Source: Xestospongia muta
Lineage: Eukaryota; Porifera; Demospongiae; Haplosclerida; Petrosiidae
Reading direction: 5' to 3'
NCBI GenBank assembly: GCA_963693285.1
Contig: OY848917.1
Location: 32,003,245-32,067,244 of the forward strand
Length of the DNA stretch: 64,000 nucleotides
The notes under the pieces are model-generated. The model searched no databases. It was not told where the DNA came from and worked only from the letters and a program-made list of their open reading frames with translations. Both the position numbers and the translations under genes were made by a program. Below, piece after piece: positions 24,420 through 37,044 of the stretch (positions within the stretch are counted from its first letter, which is position 1; every line of letters starts with the position of its first letter).

Positions 24420-26150
24420 AAGATGTCATCTTTATCTTGTTACTGATGCTAACATTCAAACAAAAGTGAGGTAACATGTAGCAAACATTTAAGTGCTGTC
24501 TATGTTATTATTGTCTGTTATTTGATAGTTTAATGAACAGTGCTTTAAATTAAGACCCTTGAAGGTTATAGACATCACTGTGTCTTTGTGACATGATTGA
24601 ATCTGTTCCTGAGCTTTCCAGTCATTTCTCATTAGTTTTTGGAATAAACTAAAACATTGTTATTATGAACTTAACTACTTCAATGTTACATCCATACTTA
24701 TTCCAGATCTGATGCATGATCTATTAGAGTGAATTAGAAATGAAATTTATGTTGAATGTAAGCTTGTTTATTTGTATAAAGTATTTAATTTTTAATGTTA
24801 AAGTAACTGTAAAAATTATTTTACTGTAGCACTTTATGAATGAAAAATAATTATTTTCTCTTGACAAGGTTGATGAGAATTTAATACTTATTAACTTGGA
24901 TTTCAATGACTCCAACAAACCATCCTCACTCTCAGGAGTTACATTAAATTTGTTTGACACCAAATTACAAGAACATGGTTAGTTTTAATTTATAGTCATA
25001 TTGTCATATTCTTGATATGGCATTGTGGGCATTAAATAGAATAACTAAATATCTCCTAAATATCTTGTCTTTACTACATGTATTGATTATACATGTGTTC
25101 AATGTGACAGTGTATGTCATTTTTATTCATTTGGTTAAGTTTGTATGTAATTTTGTCTTTATTTTCTCTACTTATGCAAATATGGACATTAGCCTGCTTC
25201 TTCCATTGGCTGTTGATCAATAGATGATTATTTGTCTAAAGTTCTTTGTTTAGTTGAAACCATAGACAAGACCCTATATAGACTTTTATTGTTAAGAATT
25301 GTGTATACAGGACAATTGTTTTAATTCTAGACTACTAGATTTAAAGCTAAACACAAATGTGTCATAGTCCTAGTTATACATGTAGCTGACTTCACATGAT
25401 CAGTTATGTGCTATAGTTAATAGTTTTATGGAGTTATAGAATGTGGGACAAGTAGTTTCATTTCTTGCCTTTTATTTTCACACAATATGTTTAGTGTCAT
25501 GATAGTGTTGTCATTAGAACTAACTCTTAATCACAATGCTCCTAACTTGTTCTAACATTTTACTATTATATGAGTCTTCACTGTTTTTATTGTTTCAGTT
25601 CTAGTATTATTTTAAATGTCAACTCTATTATCAGTAAATATATCATACTATCATGATGGATTGTAGTTGTTGTTTTGATCAACTAAAACAAAACTAAATA
25701 TCTGTATATTCTACTTTTATAGACTACATCAAGATGTTGTTCAAACCAGGCTTTTCTCACAGTGGGCACTGGTACACTAAAGAGAGGTGTGACTGAGAAG
25801 AGGCTGCTTGCTTACATGTTCTTTTTAAGATTTCTCAATGAATGTCAAGGTAAATAAATGCTCAACATAGTAGTATTTCACCAATGGCAATATTCTCGTT
25901 TAGAAAACTCTGTTCCAGTAACTTTGGAGGATATCCTAGTGTTCTTCACAAGGTCTAATAGGAAACCAGTTACTCATTATGATAAAACATCAAAGTTAAA
26001 GTTGTTGTTTTCCAGTGATACAGGTCTAGCTATTCGTCTATTTGTGACCTCTCTCTCTCTCTCTCTCTCCTACCCTTTCATTCACATCATAATGGATTTA
26101 AGAACAGTTTCATGTTGTCCTTGAAGCAACACTTCATGTTTTGGTTGATA
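24420..26150 (+). pseudogene. HECT E3 ubiquitin ligase-like gene copy, left arm of inverted duplication
   Basis: Candidate exons: 24420-24465 (ends at GTGAGG), 24869-24977 (DENLILINLDF), 25723-25849 (ends LLAYMFFLRFLNECQ at donor GTAAAT) and 25904 onward (NSVPVTLEDILVFFTRSNRK, then KLKLLFSSDT). The last two join in frame. They resemble the HECT C-lobe pattern FL.F.TGS...P...F of G2E3-like ligases, whose C-lobe normally carries a catalytic cysteine shortly after. Here that place is filled by a CT microsatellite (26048-26069) coding LSLSLS. After it, another frame reads a HECT-tail-like LPFHSHHNGFKNSFMLSL. The joint between 24977 and 25723 is out of frame unless a further exon exists. I infer a decayed copy; the family call rests on motif resemblance only. 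Confidence 0.5.
26048..26069. repeat. (CT)n microsatellite inside the HECT-like tail
   Basis: About eleven CT units at the point where the inverted duplication ends. Length change here shifts the reading frame of the last exon. Confidence 0.9.
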
Positions 26151-28300
26151 ATAAAGATTTAATTCATTTTTATAACAATTAATTATTAAATAAAATTGAT
26201 TTTCCTTCATTGCATAATGTAATAATGATCATATGGTGAACAATGGACTGTAAAGTCATCTTTGTTGATCACTTGATGTGAGTGGTATGAGGCAACCTGT
26301 CCAAGGTAATGAGATAATGTCTTCACTATACTAACTGGAATCTATTCACTGTGATGTATTCTACTTGAACCTTTATGTGATATAACTTCCAGTTAAAACC
26401 ACAGGATTGACTGCAGAAGCTCTTTTAACTCATAGAAGATTACTGTGAGGTTACTCTCCACACACTTTGAAGTGGCTAATCTCACCACAACTCATCCATG
26501 CAGACCAGATTTGACCTGTGTCATAGACAACTTATCAACTGATGGGAGTTGGGTTTACGACAGTAGACATGGCAGCCATTCTAGATGTGTCACAAAGTAC
26601 CATCCACAGAAGATTCAAGAATTTGGAATGAGCATGGGCAAGAAGTATTGTGTAATACTGAACAACCATTTGGACGATATTGACCAAAGCATTACACATC
26701 TGTATCTTGACTGTGTCGGAAGATATATGAGACTACCTAAAGGAATATGGTATTGTTGTACATTAAACGAGGCTAAAGAATCGATTTGGCAAGTTTACTT
26801 TTGTAGCAAAGAAATGTGTTTCTGACTGAATCTTCATAGACATCAATACAATATGGCATTTCCTATGAAGCATTGACACTTGGATAGAAACCATAAGTTG
26901 GTTATTGGTATTATTTTATAGTCAACTATTGTTTAAACAATATAATATTAGTAGATATTGGAGGGAGAGTAGCATTGGACATACAGAACTGGGTGGAGTG
27001 TAAGGTAGGCTTTACACTAGCCACTCCTCCCTGCTTAGTGTGTGTTTCCTATATGTATTCTAATATATTATGTAAGTGGTGTTTTGTAATTCATATTGGA
27101 ATTAATGGCTATTCAAGGACAATCAAGGCTATCAGTATATTTGAAGTGCTTTACGTAATCCTACAGACACTATACTTGGCTACTAAGTTGAAGTTGTTCA
27201 AACCTGTGGTCTACCACTTAGAATTCACACAGATCTTGGAGGAGAAAATAAGGTGTCATATGTGTATATGTGGTCCAAAACTGACAGAGGATGGGCAGAA
27301 ATAGTTTTGTTATGGAATGAAGCCTACACAATAAGCAGATTGAATGTCTCTGGAATGATGTCTTTCAAAGGTGCACAGACATTTTATTACCTTGAAGATG
27401 TAGAAGTTCTTGATCCTTGCATTGAACTTCATCTATTTAATCTTTATTTCATATGTACTTACACAGTATTCAGAGGAGTTTGGATCACTTTGCAATGCCT
27501 ACATAAACCATCCTATAAATTATTGTCACGATCAAGCATAGTTGTATTATTTTGACTTTGATAATACCATTGAGCACAATCAAAGCATTGCATATTAAGT
27601 TTACCAGGTATTTATTCCTATGAATCATGCTCCATTTGCATGTTAAAACAGTCAACACATGTGTGCATTGATCTTATAGCTATGTTAGTGAATTGCACTG
27701 TATATTAGTTCTCAATCACAAAAGTTCCATCATTCAAATGTCACTGGACTTTCACAATGGCTAACTCAGTAGTAGTTGGTGATGACTTGGCTCATGATTA
27801 TTGATTTGAATGTTTTCACATTTATCACACATGCACTAATCTGGCAATGTTAATTGTAAATGATCTTAGGTATACATCATATTATAATTATAAGATTTAG
27901 TACAGTTTACGTAGGAGATTACTATACATATATATAATCTGCATGCAGTTACAAATCTTTTCTTCTTCTACTAGTATGTATGATATAGATGTACCACTTT
28001 CAATTACACCTGATTCAACTGTCACTGTTCCCAATGTACAGGTGGATAATGAAAAATATGCTCTTCAATGTATTGATCAACTCTCTCCTGACCATGATGA
28101 TGACTATGACATTAATTGTTATATGACAAAATGTAATAAACCATGACCATTAATTATTTTAGTAGTTCTGTGCTTAATAATATCAAAGAAATTAAACAAC
28201 CTCTATACTACATATACTGTACTGATATGGACATGTCTATATTTTATACAATTTGGCAGCCAACTATAAAGTTGAATTCAATGATAATCAGTTGATTTCA
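26151..28300. other. Unassigned stretch with several short open frames
   Basis: Open frames on + at 26445-26825 (126 codons), 26975-27304, 27253-27555 and 27943-28146 show no family I recognise and no clear splice-site partners. They could be exons of an unknown gene, old transposon pieces or chance frames. No RNA gene seen. Confidence 0.35.
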
Positions 28301-28525
<225 letters not shown>

Positions 28526-28529
28526 GCAG

Positions 28530-29860
28530 ATTTTAAAATACACATCAGAAATGAATGATATAATTATTATATGGATCAAATCAATTTGATTAAGTACAGA
28601 TAGCTTCCAGGAAGACAAGTTATCATTAAATAAATATTCATTTTGTACATACACTGCTTACATTTACACACGTTATGTCTCTTAGTTTCATACCAATAAC
28701 ATGTTATTATGTAAGTATGCATATATCATGTCTATATATGATAAATATAGGCATGCTGACATCCATGTTGTGATACATTGAGTCATGCTGGCATTCCTAC
28801 TATATTATGCATATATTGGCATAATGGTTATGCTCATTTTAATATTGAACTTAACAATTTGATTCAGATCACAACCACATTCATCTACCCATCAATTCAT
28901 TTACAATATACATGTACTATAGATCTGTTATAAATATTATAATGACACTCTCTGTATTTGATGACTATCAGTTTCTATACCTTCTACACTTGTAAAAAAT
29001 AATTATAAAGAATGTCATCATGAATTACTGACAGAAATTAAAACAATATTATGTTTATGATATATATTGGTTGAATCAACCAGTTAGTTTTACAATGAAT
29101 TAAGTGTTGGTCATTGTCTTTATATTAATTAATTTTTTTAAAATTGTGAAATGGTTTTTTTCAAAATTACAGTCTATCATACAAAATAATCACCTACCAT
29201 TATATTAATGTTAGGACTCTACATTAGACACAGTTGGTTCAGCAGGAGGTTAAGAAGCTGGTTTGGACGAAACAAAAGTTGCAGTACTAAAATGCATACA
29301 ACATATGCTATAATGATAGTCATGGCTACTCAGTACTTTGTTAGAAATGTTGGGATAGGATGGATCAGTATTCAAAGCTACTTTTCATTGTGTACGTAAT
29401 GAAACTAAACAATGGTGAGGATATTAGAAGTATTGTTACTAATAGTTATACTGTTTCTTTTGATTCTCTACAAGTTCAAAGTTAAGACTCACTTCAATGT
29501 TGATCCTGTATCCAACTAAACCAGCAATTAATTTTGCATATAGTTGCTGTATATTTCACTGGAAAATTAAATACATTTTCACTATGATGTCCTTAAAGAA
29601 ACGTAAAGGAAAAGTATATAATAGATTTCTCCTTGTGTTTCTGTTTTGGAAATTTGTAATTTCTATTATGTTTTAAATATTAAAATACACCACTATTACA
29701 AAGATTAGAAACAAATGTTTTCATTGATATATAATTATACATGTAATCTTCAAAATTTATTATCAAGCAATATCATAAATTTTTAAGGAAGAAAGTAAAT
29801 CAATTATTTGTAACCTTCAAGAAATTAACAGAATGACAAGTAATACTGTCTCATCATTGA
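28530..29860. other. AT-rich stretch, nothing recognised
   Basis: One 63-codon frame at 29208-29399 on + has no recognisable motif. Otherwise noncoding by eye. Confidence 0.5.
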
Positions 29861-29862
29861 TA

Positions 29863-30783
29863 CTTGACTGTAGTTGCCATTTTAGACTAAGAACATGTCC
29901 AAGACTGAGTACTAGAGGCTAGATTATTATACTAATGATTAATATAAAAGATAACAGACAAACTGACCTTTTGGAGACTTGACTGTAGTTGCCCTTTGAG
30001 ACTGAGAACATGTCCAAGACTGAGTACTAGAGGCTAGATTATTATACCAATGATTAATATAAAAGATAACGGACAAACTGACTAATTAGAGACTTGACTG
30101 TGGTTGCCTTTCAAGACTAAGAATGTGTCTGAGACTAAATACTAGAGGCAAGATTATTATATTAATAATTAATATAAAAGACAACAGACAAACTGACCTT
30201 TTGGAGACTTGACTGTGGTTGCCTTTGGAGACTAAGAACGTGTCTGAGACTAAATACTAGAGGCTAGATTATTATATTAATAATTAATATAAAAGACAAC
30301 AGACAAACTGACCTTTTGGAGACTTGACTGTAGTTGCCTTTGGAGACTAAGAACGTGTCTGAGACTAAATACTAGAGGCTAGATTATTATATTAATAATT
30401 AATATAAAAGACAACAGACAAACTGACCTTTTGGAGACTTGACTGTGGTTGCCTTTGGAGACTAAGAACGTGTCTGAGACTAAATACTAGAGGCTAGATT
30501 ATTATATTAATAATTAATATAAAAGACAACAGACAAACTGACCTTTTGGAGACTTGACTGTGGTTGCCTTTGGAGACTAAGAACGTGTCTGAGACTAAAT
30601 ACTAGAGGCTAGATTACTATACCAATGATTAATATAAAAGATAACAGACAAATTGACCTATTGGATACTTGACTGTAGTTGCCCTTTGAGACTGAGAACA
30701 TGTCCAAGACTGAGTAATAGAGACTAGATTATTATACCAAAGATTATTATAAAAGATAACAGACAAACTGACCTATTGGAGAC
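29863..30783 (+). repeat. Minisatellite, 115-bp period, about eight copies
   Basis: Units start CTTGACTG at 29863, 29978, 30093, 30208, 30323, 30438, 30553 and 30668. The middle four are nearly identical, and the outer ones differ. Each unit holds ATTATTATATTAATAATTAA, an AT-rich core, and GACAACAGACAAACTGACC. A truncated start follows at 30783. Confidence 0.95.
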
Positions 30784-30789
30784 TTGGAG

Positions 30790-32280
30790 ATACTTGCAGC
30801 ACCTGATGTGGTATATATACTAATTCAATAAATTAACACTATACCATTTAAATAGTTCTCTAGTTCTTTAAATATTGTTAACAATGAGCAACCTAATTGC
30901 AATATAATATAAAAATCAATACCTTCATTGATACTGGTTGAAAATGTGCTAGACATAAGAGGAATTATGTAAATACTTACCTCTAGTGGGATTGTTTGAT
31001 GTAGATTGAGAACTGCTAATAGTGGCTGAACCAGTACAGGACTTTTTAGAGCAAGTACTTTCTATAATAATATTGAGGTATCAAAATTTAATAGCATATC
31101 ATTCTCACTTTTATTTAACTGAGCTTGATCTAATCAAAGGAAGAATATGTAAGTTGCAGTATCTATCTATATACTTATTTCTTTTTCTTTTCTTTCTTCC
31201 TTCTTTCTCATTTCTTATAATTTGTTTTTCTCTTTTTTTCAATTGCCATACAATTGTCTGTACTTGCTAATACTTTTCCAGACTTCTTTTGTAGTATAAC
31301 TGGAAGCTTACAAATGATGATAAAATATTTGAAAATAATGGATAATTTTTGAAGAACTCCGGAGTGTGAAGATTGTTCAGGAAGAAGACAGACGAAAGGA
31401 TACATACTAGTTCATGTACTTGTAGTGGAGAAACAACTTTAAGAACAAGGATCAAATGATAGCAAAATGGAAAATATGTAGATATATATGAGAGTATCTT
31501 TTGGGTATTGAGTATCTTATATGGTGGGTAATATGGGTATTGAGAAAACATACAAGTGGTGGCATTATTAGCAAATGTGTCATTGTGAAACAATTGAGGA
31601 CTCATTTTAATCTCTTGATCAATATGAATGTACTACAATCATTAGATGATTGATGCTATTTTCCATTGGTTATAATGATCATCAGAAGTAATATCACAAC
31701 GTTCATGAAATACAGTTTGGAATGTTGATTCTTCGTCTTCTGTGAAATTTTATTTACAGATACATTGAGAGCTAGCTTTTATCATAGGAAGTAATTTTTC
31801 TTGATGGTTACTATCACTAAAGATTAAAAATAACATTTATTGTTATATATTTCAACCACACACTATTAGTACTGTTTGATATTGTAACCTTTATATCACA
31901 ATAATTCATGGCTTGTGTACCAGTACCAAACCATATAATAATATTCATTCATTACACCTTCTGTTATTACATACATGAGGTAGCCACATGTACTAACATA
32001 ATAATAATTTCCCAGACTACATAATCAAAAGTTTGCCATGTTATTGTCCTCTTTAAATGATTGATTCTTTTGTAACAGGCCACTAAGCCACCCTATAAAT
32101 GGACCACCTAATCAATTATAATGTTTAATGTTAATAGTTACTAGTTCTTTTTGTGATCATACATCATGTAGCATTAATATAAGTACTTGCTTAGCTATAG
32201 AGAGAGTGGTATACCAGGTCACTGTTTTAAGCTGTATAGACCCTTTGATAACTTAACAATCAAGAGTCTACAAATTTATA
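30790..32280. other. AT-rich stretch, nothing recognised
   Basis: Short overlapping frames on both strands around 31,022-31,605 lack motifs or splice support. Confidence 0.5.
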
Positions 32281-32291
32281 TTAGTCCTTAC

Positions 32292-32486
32292 CTTCAATCT
32301 TGCTACTAAGTATAATGGCTTCTACATATTCTACTTTGCCAGAGCTGTCATCTGACCATGGGGCCATAATGTGCTCCTCTACAACTACTTCATCCAAAGG
32401 TGTTTCTGATTTTAACTCAAGTAGAACATGCAACGGAAGCTTGTAGACTTTATTATCACCAACGAATGAAAAACACACTGCTTGTT
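32292..32486 (-). CDS. Candidate internal exon of an unknown minus-strand gene
   Basis: Reading the minus strand, a TTGAAG acceptor opens about 65 codons (VCFSFVGDNKVYKLPLHVLL, then APWSDDSSGKVEYVEAIIL) and ends at AAG/GTAAGG, a good donor. The APW...G..EYVEAIIL pattern is reminiscent of small beta-barrel (Tudor-like) modules in some invertebrate proteins, but I do not assign a family. No neighbouring exons are certain. The upstream region (32,580-32,700 on the minus strand) could hold the 5' part. Confidence 0.4.
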
Positions 32487-32760
32487 CTTCAATTAAAAAA
32501 GGATGCGATTAGTATAATTATATAACACCACCAAATGACTAGTCAACTGTGACTGGATCTTACCTATATATGTCAAAATGAGATTGTTTAATATACGTAC
32601 AAGCCTTTTCGCAACAGAGTTGGCCTTCGCTGCTTTTGAAGAGGAAGTTTTCTACCAGTACACTCAGCAATGTAAAAGCGTGCAAGTTTAGTCTCGTCTA
32701 TAATTAAACTACATCATCCTCTAAGAGTTCATTAGCATAATTACAAAACTCAGACTTATT

Positions 32761-32908
32761 ATGGAAGGTAGCTCATCTCCTAGCTTTATTTCAACTTCAA
32801 GCGACTCTGAAGCAGATCATTTTAATGAAGAAAATATTGATTTGGATGACGAGGTTTGCTTCGAGATTGAGTCAGTGATTCCATTCCATCAGACATCAAT
32901 CTATTAGA
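32761..32908 (+). CDS. Acidic N-terminal ORF, possibly start of the TNP2-like pseudogene
   Basis: ATG at 32761 opens MEGSSSPSFISTSSDSEAD followed by an acidic stretch, then a stop at 32906-32908. It lies directly upstream of the transposon pseudogene on the same strand, and acidic Ser-rich starts are common in such proteins. Linking the two is inference. Confidence 0.3.
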
Positions 32909-33189
32909 TTTGAGATGATCTTTTTGATAAAGGAGATCTAGATAAAAATGATCCGAAACCAGTTTACCAGAATGTCTGATAGAAGATTCTTCTGAGGACT
33001 AGCTCCTTTTTACTAGTTCATTTATAACTGTCCTTCATGCAGTGGTTAATATTTTACGGTATGTTTTGAGGTACACACATGGACACAAACATAATTAATA
33101 CATAATAAACACACATATATATACATGTTTAATTGATACCTTGTATTAGGTGTGTATATGTGTGTTTACTTAAAACTTGTACAGATATC

Positions 33190-35236
33190 AATTTACGTCT
33201 GTTGTATTTGATGATCTCTTGAAACTACTTTGTTTCTACTAATTCCAAATTCATATTTAAAGTCAGTCTATAGTATAAAGAAGTTACTTGGGTCATTGTT
33301 TCCTTATATTAGTTACAGACGACACCAACACTGTGCTTATTTTCACTCAATGTTGACTGACAATGTTTATTGTCATGGTGAAAGCAATGTTAGGGAGTTT
33401 TAGATTGCTAACATTGATAATCAGTTAAAAGCTAAGTTCATGCAAAGGTAAAGTAGATATTTTTTTATAAAAGCGAATGCCTTTAAAAAGATGAGCTAAT
33501 TAGACAAATTACTGTATGTTCAATCATAAAATATTTATTCCAGGATATTATATATGATGCATTTGTTTTGCTACTATTCAGACCCAGAATTTAATGAATT
33601 GTTGAAGATGAGACATTCGGATTTTTCTGTAATGATGATACAATAGAATGAAGTACAAAAAACTCACTATGCATGGTGGATTCTTATGCAAAGATACAAA
33701 TCCTTATAATTTGTCCTTCATAATAAATATAGAGAGAGTCCCTCTATTTAAATCCTCAAATACGAGTATCTGGCCCAACTTTTGGTAATCAATGAGCTTC
33801 CAGCTTCTGTCAGATAACATCTATTGAAACAAATTTTGTTATTGCTTGCTCATTTCTAGGTTTCAGAAGCACAATATCTTTTTTTGTGAAGTGTGGTATG
33901 ATGGAGAGAAGCCTACTATCTTCACATTTTTCAACCTCTAGTGGACTCACTCCAATATCTTCAATAAAGGTAAATAACAGTAATATTACTCTACTTTACA
34001 ATTATAATTACAAAATATGGTAAGTAGACTCTGCATTCATGTGCATGTGCATTCAGAATATCATTGTAAAATGCAGTAGTATTTACATAGCTATGATAGT
34101 TTTTTGTTCCACGTGTACTGACAAAGGTAATGGAGTGGTAACCCTCTTCGTCATGCATGACCAATTGACACACCTACATCACTCAGTACAGATGAAAGTG
34201 TCAGAAGGAATATTAGACATGGTGTGAGTACTGGAAAGGCAGTAAGTTACAAAGCATATTACAAATCTCTATATGATAATAATTAAATATTTACATAAAA
34301 CTCAAAACTAACATGAAAGTACTTTATTTTTGTTACGTCTCACTTTTTAAATAAATATTATCTTTACTAGGCAGTGAGTTACAAAAGTGTTCCTATTCCA
34401 GCCATTTATAGACCATTTAACAAAGGTACGATTACTGATTACCTCCATTTTGTTTTGCTTGGTGTCACAAAAATGTTGACTGAGGTCTGTTTTTTTTAAG
34501 AAATACAGAGCAGAAGAGTACTATATTCAATATATGGTTTGTTTACTCAGTTCATTTCTGCATTGATTGGACAAATATAGATAGATGTAGTAAATATATA
34601 TAGCTGTTTTACTAGATTAAATGTTTCAGATTTCATTAAAAGAGCTCCAATAAAAAATTGAGAAAATGAAACATTGGAAATGTATTGTACCTCTAGTTTA
34701 ATACGGTATCTACTTCAGGTGTTTATATAGTTTATTTCTTTGTGACATAGAAACTGAATTCCAGCCCTGCCTATTATGGTATCTCCACTGGTTCTCATGG
34801 ACATATTACCATATCCATATTACACTCACTACTGTTACTTAGTTCCTGCTATGTCTATTTTGCTAGGCAACAATATAACAGAAGACAAGCTAAACACGGA
34901 TGATAATTTGCTCAACAACTTTTGTAAGAGGTTTGCTGATTTGTATGGTAAATTATAATCAACATGTACAGTGATGCTGGCAGGAGAATACATTACTGCA
35001 TTGTTGATTGTATAGATATATTTAATTTAGTCAAGTCACCACACATTCAAACATATGTCTTGTTTACTCGAATTTCAGGACCTAGTGCTAAAAGAATGAA
35101 TGTTCAACAGCTGTGACACTTAGTAATTCATGTTCAAAACTTGGGGCCACAATGGGCATATTCTTACTTTGGACTGGAGTCTTGCAATGGAGAAATTAAA
35201 AAGCTATACCATGGTACAAGAAATATCACTGAGCAG
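33190..35236 (+). pseudogene. TNP2/DUF4218-like transposon protein, decayed
   Basis: Separate open blocks in changing frames read like one large CACTA/EnSpm-type TNP2 protein: FDDLLKLLCF near 33,205; YISYRRHQHCAYFHSMLTDN near 33,310; FFCEVWYDGEKPTIFTF near 33,875; SVPIPAIYRPFNKGTITDYL, then HFVLLGVTKMLTEV at 34,390-34,490; AMSILLGNNITEDKLNTDDN at 34,850-34,910; and GPQWAYSYFGLESCNGEI with KLYHGTRNITEQ at 35,140-35,236, ending at a GTAATC donor. Stops and frame changes between blocks show it is dead, though some breaks may be introns. Known role of the family: cut-and-paste transposition. I see no certain terminal inverted repeats. Confidence 0.6.
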
Positions 35237-35528
35237 GTAATCAAATTTCAAGCTACTGGTAGTTGTTCTTAGGCTAGAGTTTTATGCAAAAAGTACTTCA
35301 AGCAAAGCATCTAATTGTGCCTTTTGTAAATATGTTGTTTTCACCTTTCAAGTAAGTCTTTTTGATTGTCATGAGTAACAATAAAGACAATGGCTCATGT
35401 AACTATAACTGTTCCATCTACTTATAAGCTACACTTATACACATCACTTTAATTCATTCTGTTTCCTATAAGTACAGGAACATGTCCAAATATACATAGT
35501 GTTTGAATAGCATTAGTTTATTATCTTA

Positions 35529-36171
35529 AGATGTTGCTGTTACTGTTCTTACTAAATCTGATATAATGGACACAAAAGATACCACTTCACTTGATGTCAA
35601 AGAGATTGTAGGAACTAAAGATCCATTTCTTCTCATTGCACCTTTGGTAACAAAAGCACTGTTCAATACAAGTAATGCTGAGTTACCAGTTCAAGATGAC
35701 TATCTTCGACATATTCAAGATGTCTGTGGTGACACATTTCTATCATCTGTTGAATGTACTCATATCTCTTTAAAAGAACACTGTAGCCGTTTGAGTGTCT
35801 TTGCTGGACGTAATCCTTTTGTAAGTGAATGTACTATTATTTATTTACTTTTAATGTAGATGTAACAATGTACATGTAGTAGTAATTTTGAACATTATCT
35901 TATTATACTGCTCTATCTACATCATGTACAGGATCTTGCCTCACCTCTATTATCTGAAGATGACATTAAATGTGCCTCTAAATCACTTGTTAAGAAGACA
36001 TGCCAAGGTTTGTGTACATTTTACATTTTTTGATTTGTATTTTATATTATTTCATAGAGTCTGATGTACCAGGAACAACTACTAGTAACACTACTACTGT
36101 AGTAGAGAAAGGACCCTGTCAATGAACCAGCTCTAGCTGAAGCTATTCTTAAGTCCAAATATAATGTCAAT
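35529..36171 (+). pseudogene. Truncated copy of the ankyrin-Roc gene 3' end
   Basis: Starts abruptly at AAGATGTTGCTGTTACTG and matches 16,290-16,770 at about nine bases in ten, introns included. It has the exon 35529-35820 (IVGTKDPFLLIAPLVTKALF), the same intron, and the exon 35932-36007 (DLASPLLSEDDIKCASKSL). Afterwards it jumps to PVNEPALAEAILKSKY, equivalent to the very end of the death domain, so the linkers and most of the death domain are missing. Because introns are retained this is a DNA-level duplication, not a retrocopy. No start exon or promoter is seen. Confidence 0.8.
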
Positions 36172-37044
36172 AAAACTTATCACATTTACAATTTGTTCTC
36201 TTTGACGTTTTGTTATTATCCCTCCTTATTTTTCTATATAATTTTGTTAATACTTTTTGCCATTTAGTTAGAATAAATGTGATTTTTCAAATATAAACAT
36301 ACTAGGGGGACTATCTACATGTACAAGATCATTTGTTTATTTGGTTTACATTGTACACAATCATAATGTCTACTTCATTTTGTATAGAAACTATAAATGA
36401 TCATAATAGACATGTGAACTAACATGACCACTGACATTTACTATCACATATCACATATGTATAATAATTTAATATGGTTAAATTAAACAGTCGTTAAGCC
36501 ACCGTACCGAAAGTCCATATAAATTGTGTATAATTCTATTTCAAATTATTGAACTACGTGCGTGGGTGGCCCAGTTTAACTTTTTCGTCACATCTTTGCA
36601 CTTGTTCACCTGTGCAGTTAGCGGAGCGAGAAATAAAGACCCAAGTACCTCAGCTACGTCATCTGTTCGTTCTGCTGGAGTTGCGCGGACGACAAGCGAG
36701 TTAGTTCAAATCAAAAGGTACAGCCCACCATTGTAGTCCTAGCAATACAATTGTAGCCTCACGTTCTTTATGAAGCTATAGCTGTAATAATAATACACAG
36801 TGTAGCAGATATATGTATCTTTCCTTTGCAGAAGTATTGTAACTGTCCAGCACTTTACTTATAAGATACAACTAATTTAAAATAACCAGAAATAATGAGT
36901 GCAATTTCTTAGAAAATATAATACTATAAAATTGAAAAAGGCAATGTGGATGCATGACGGAATTGTAAATGAGTACAAAGATATGTACACTTTACTACAT
37001 GATAGATGTGCTACTTATTATGTATTATGGACATTTACAGTTGA

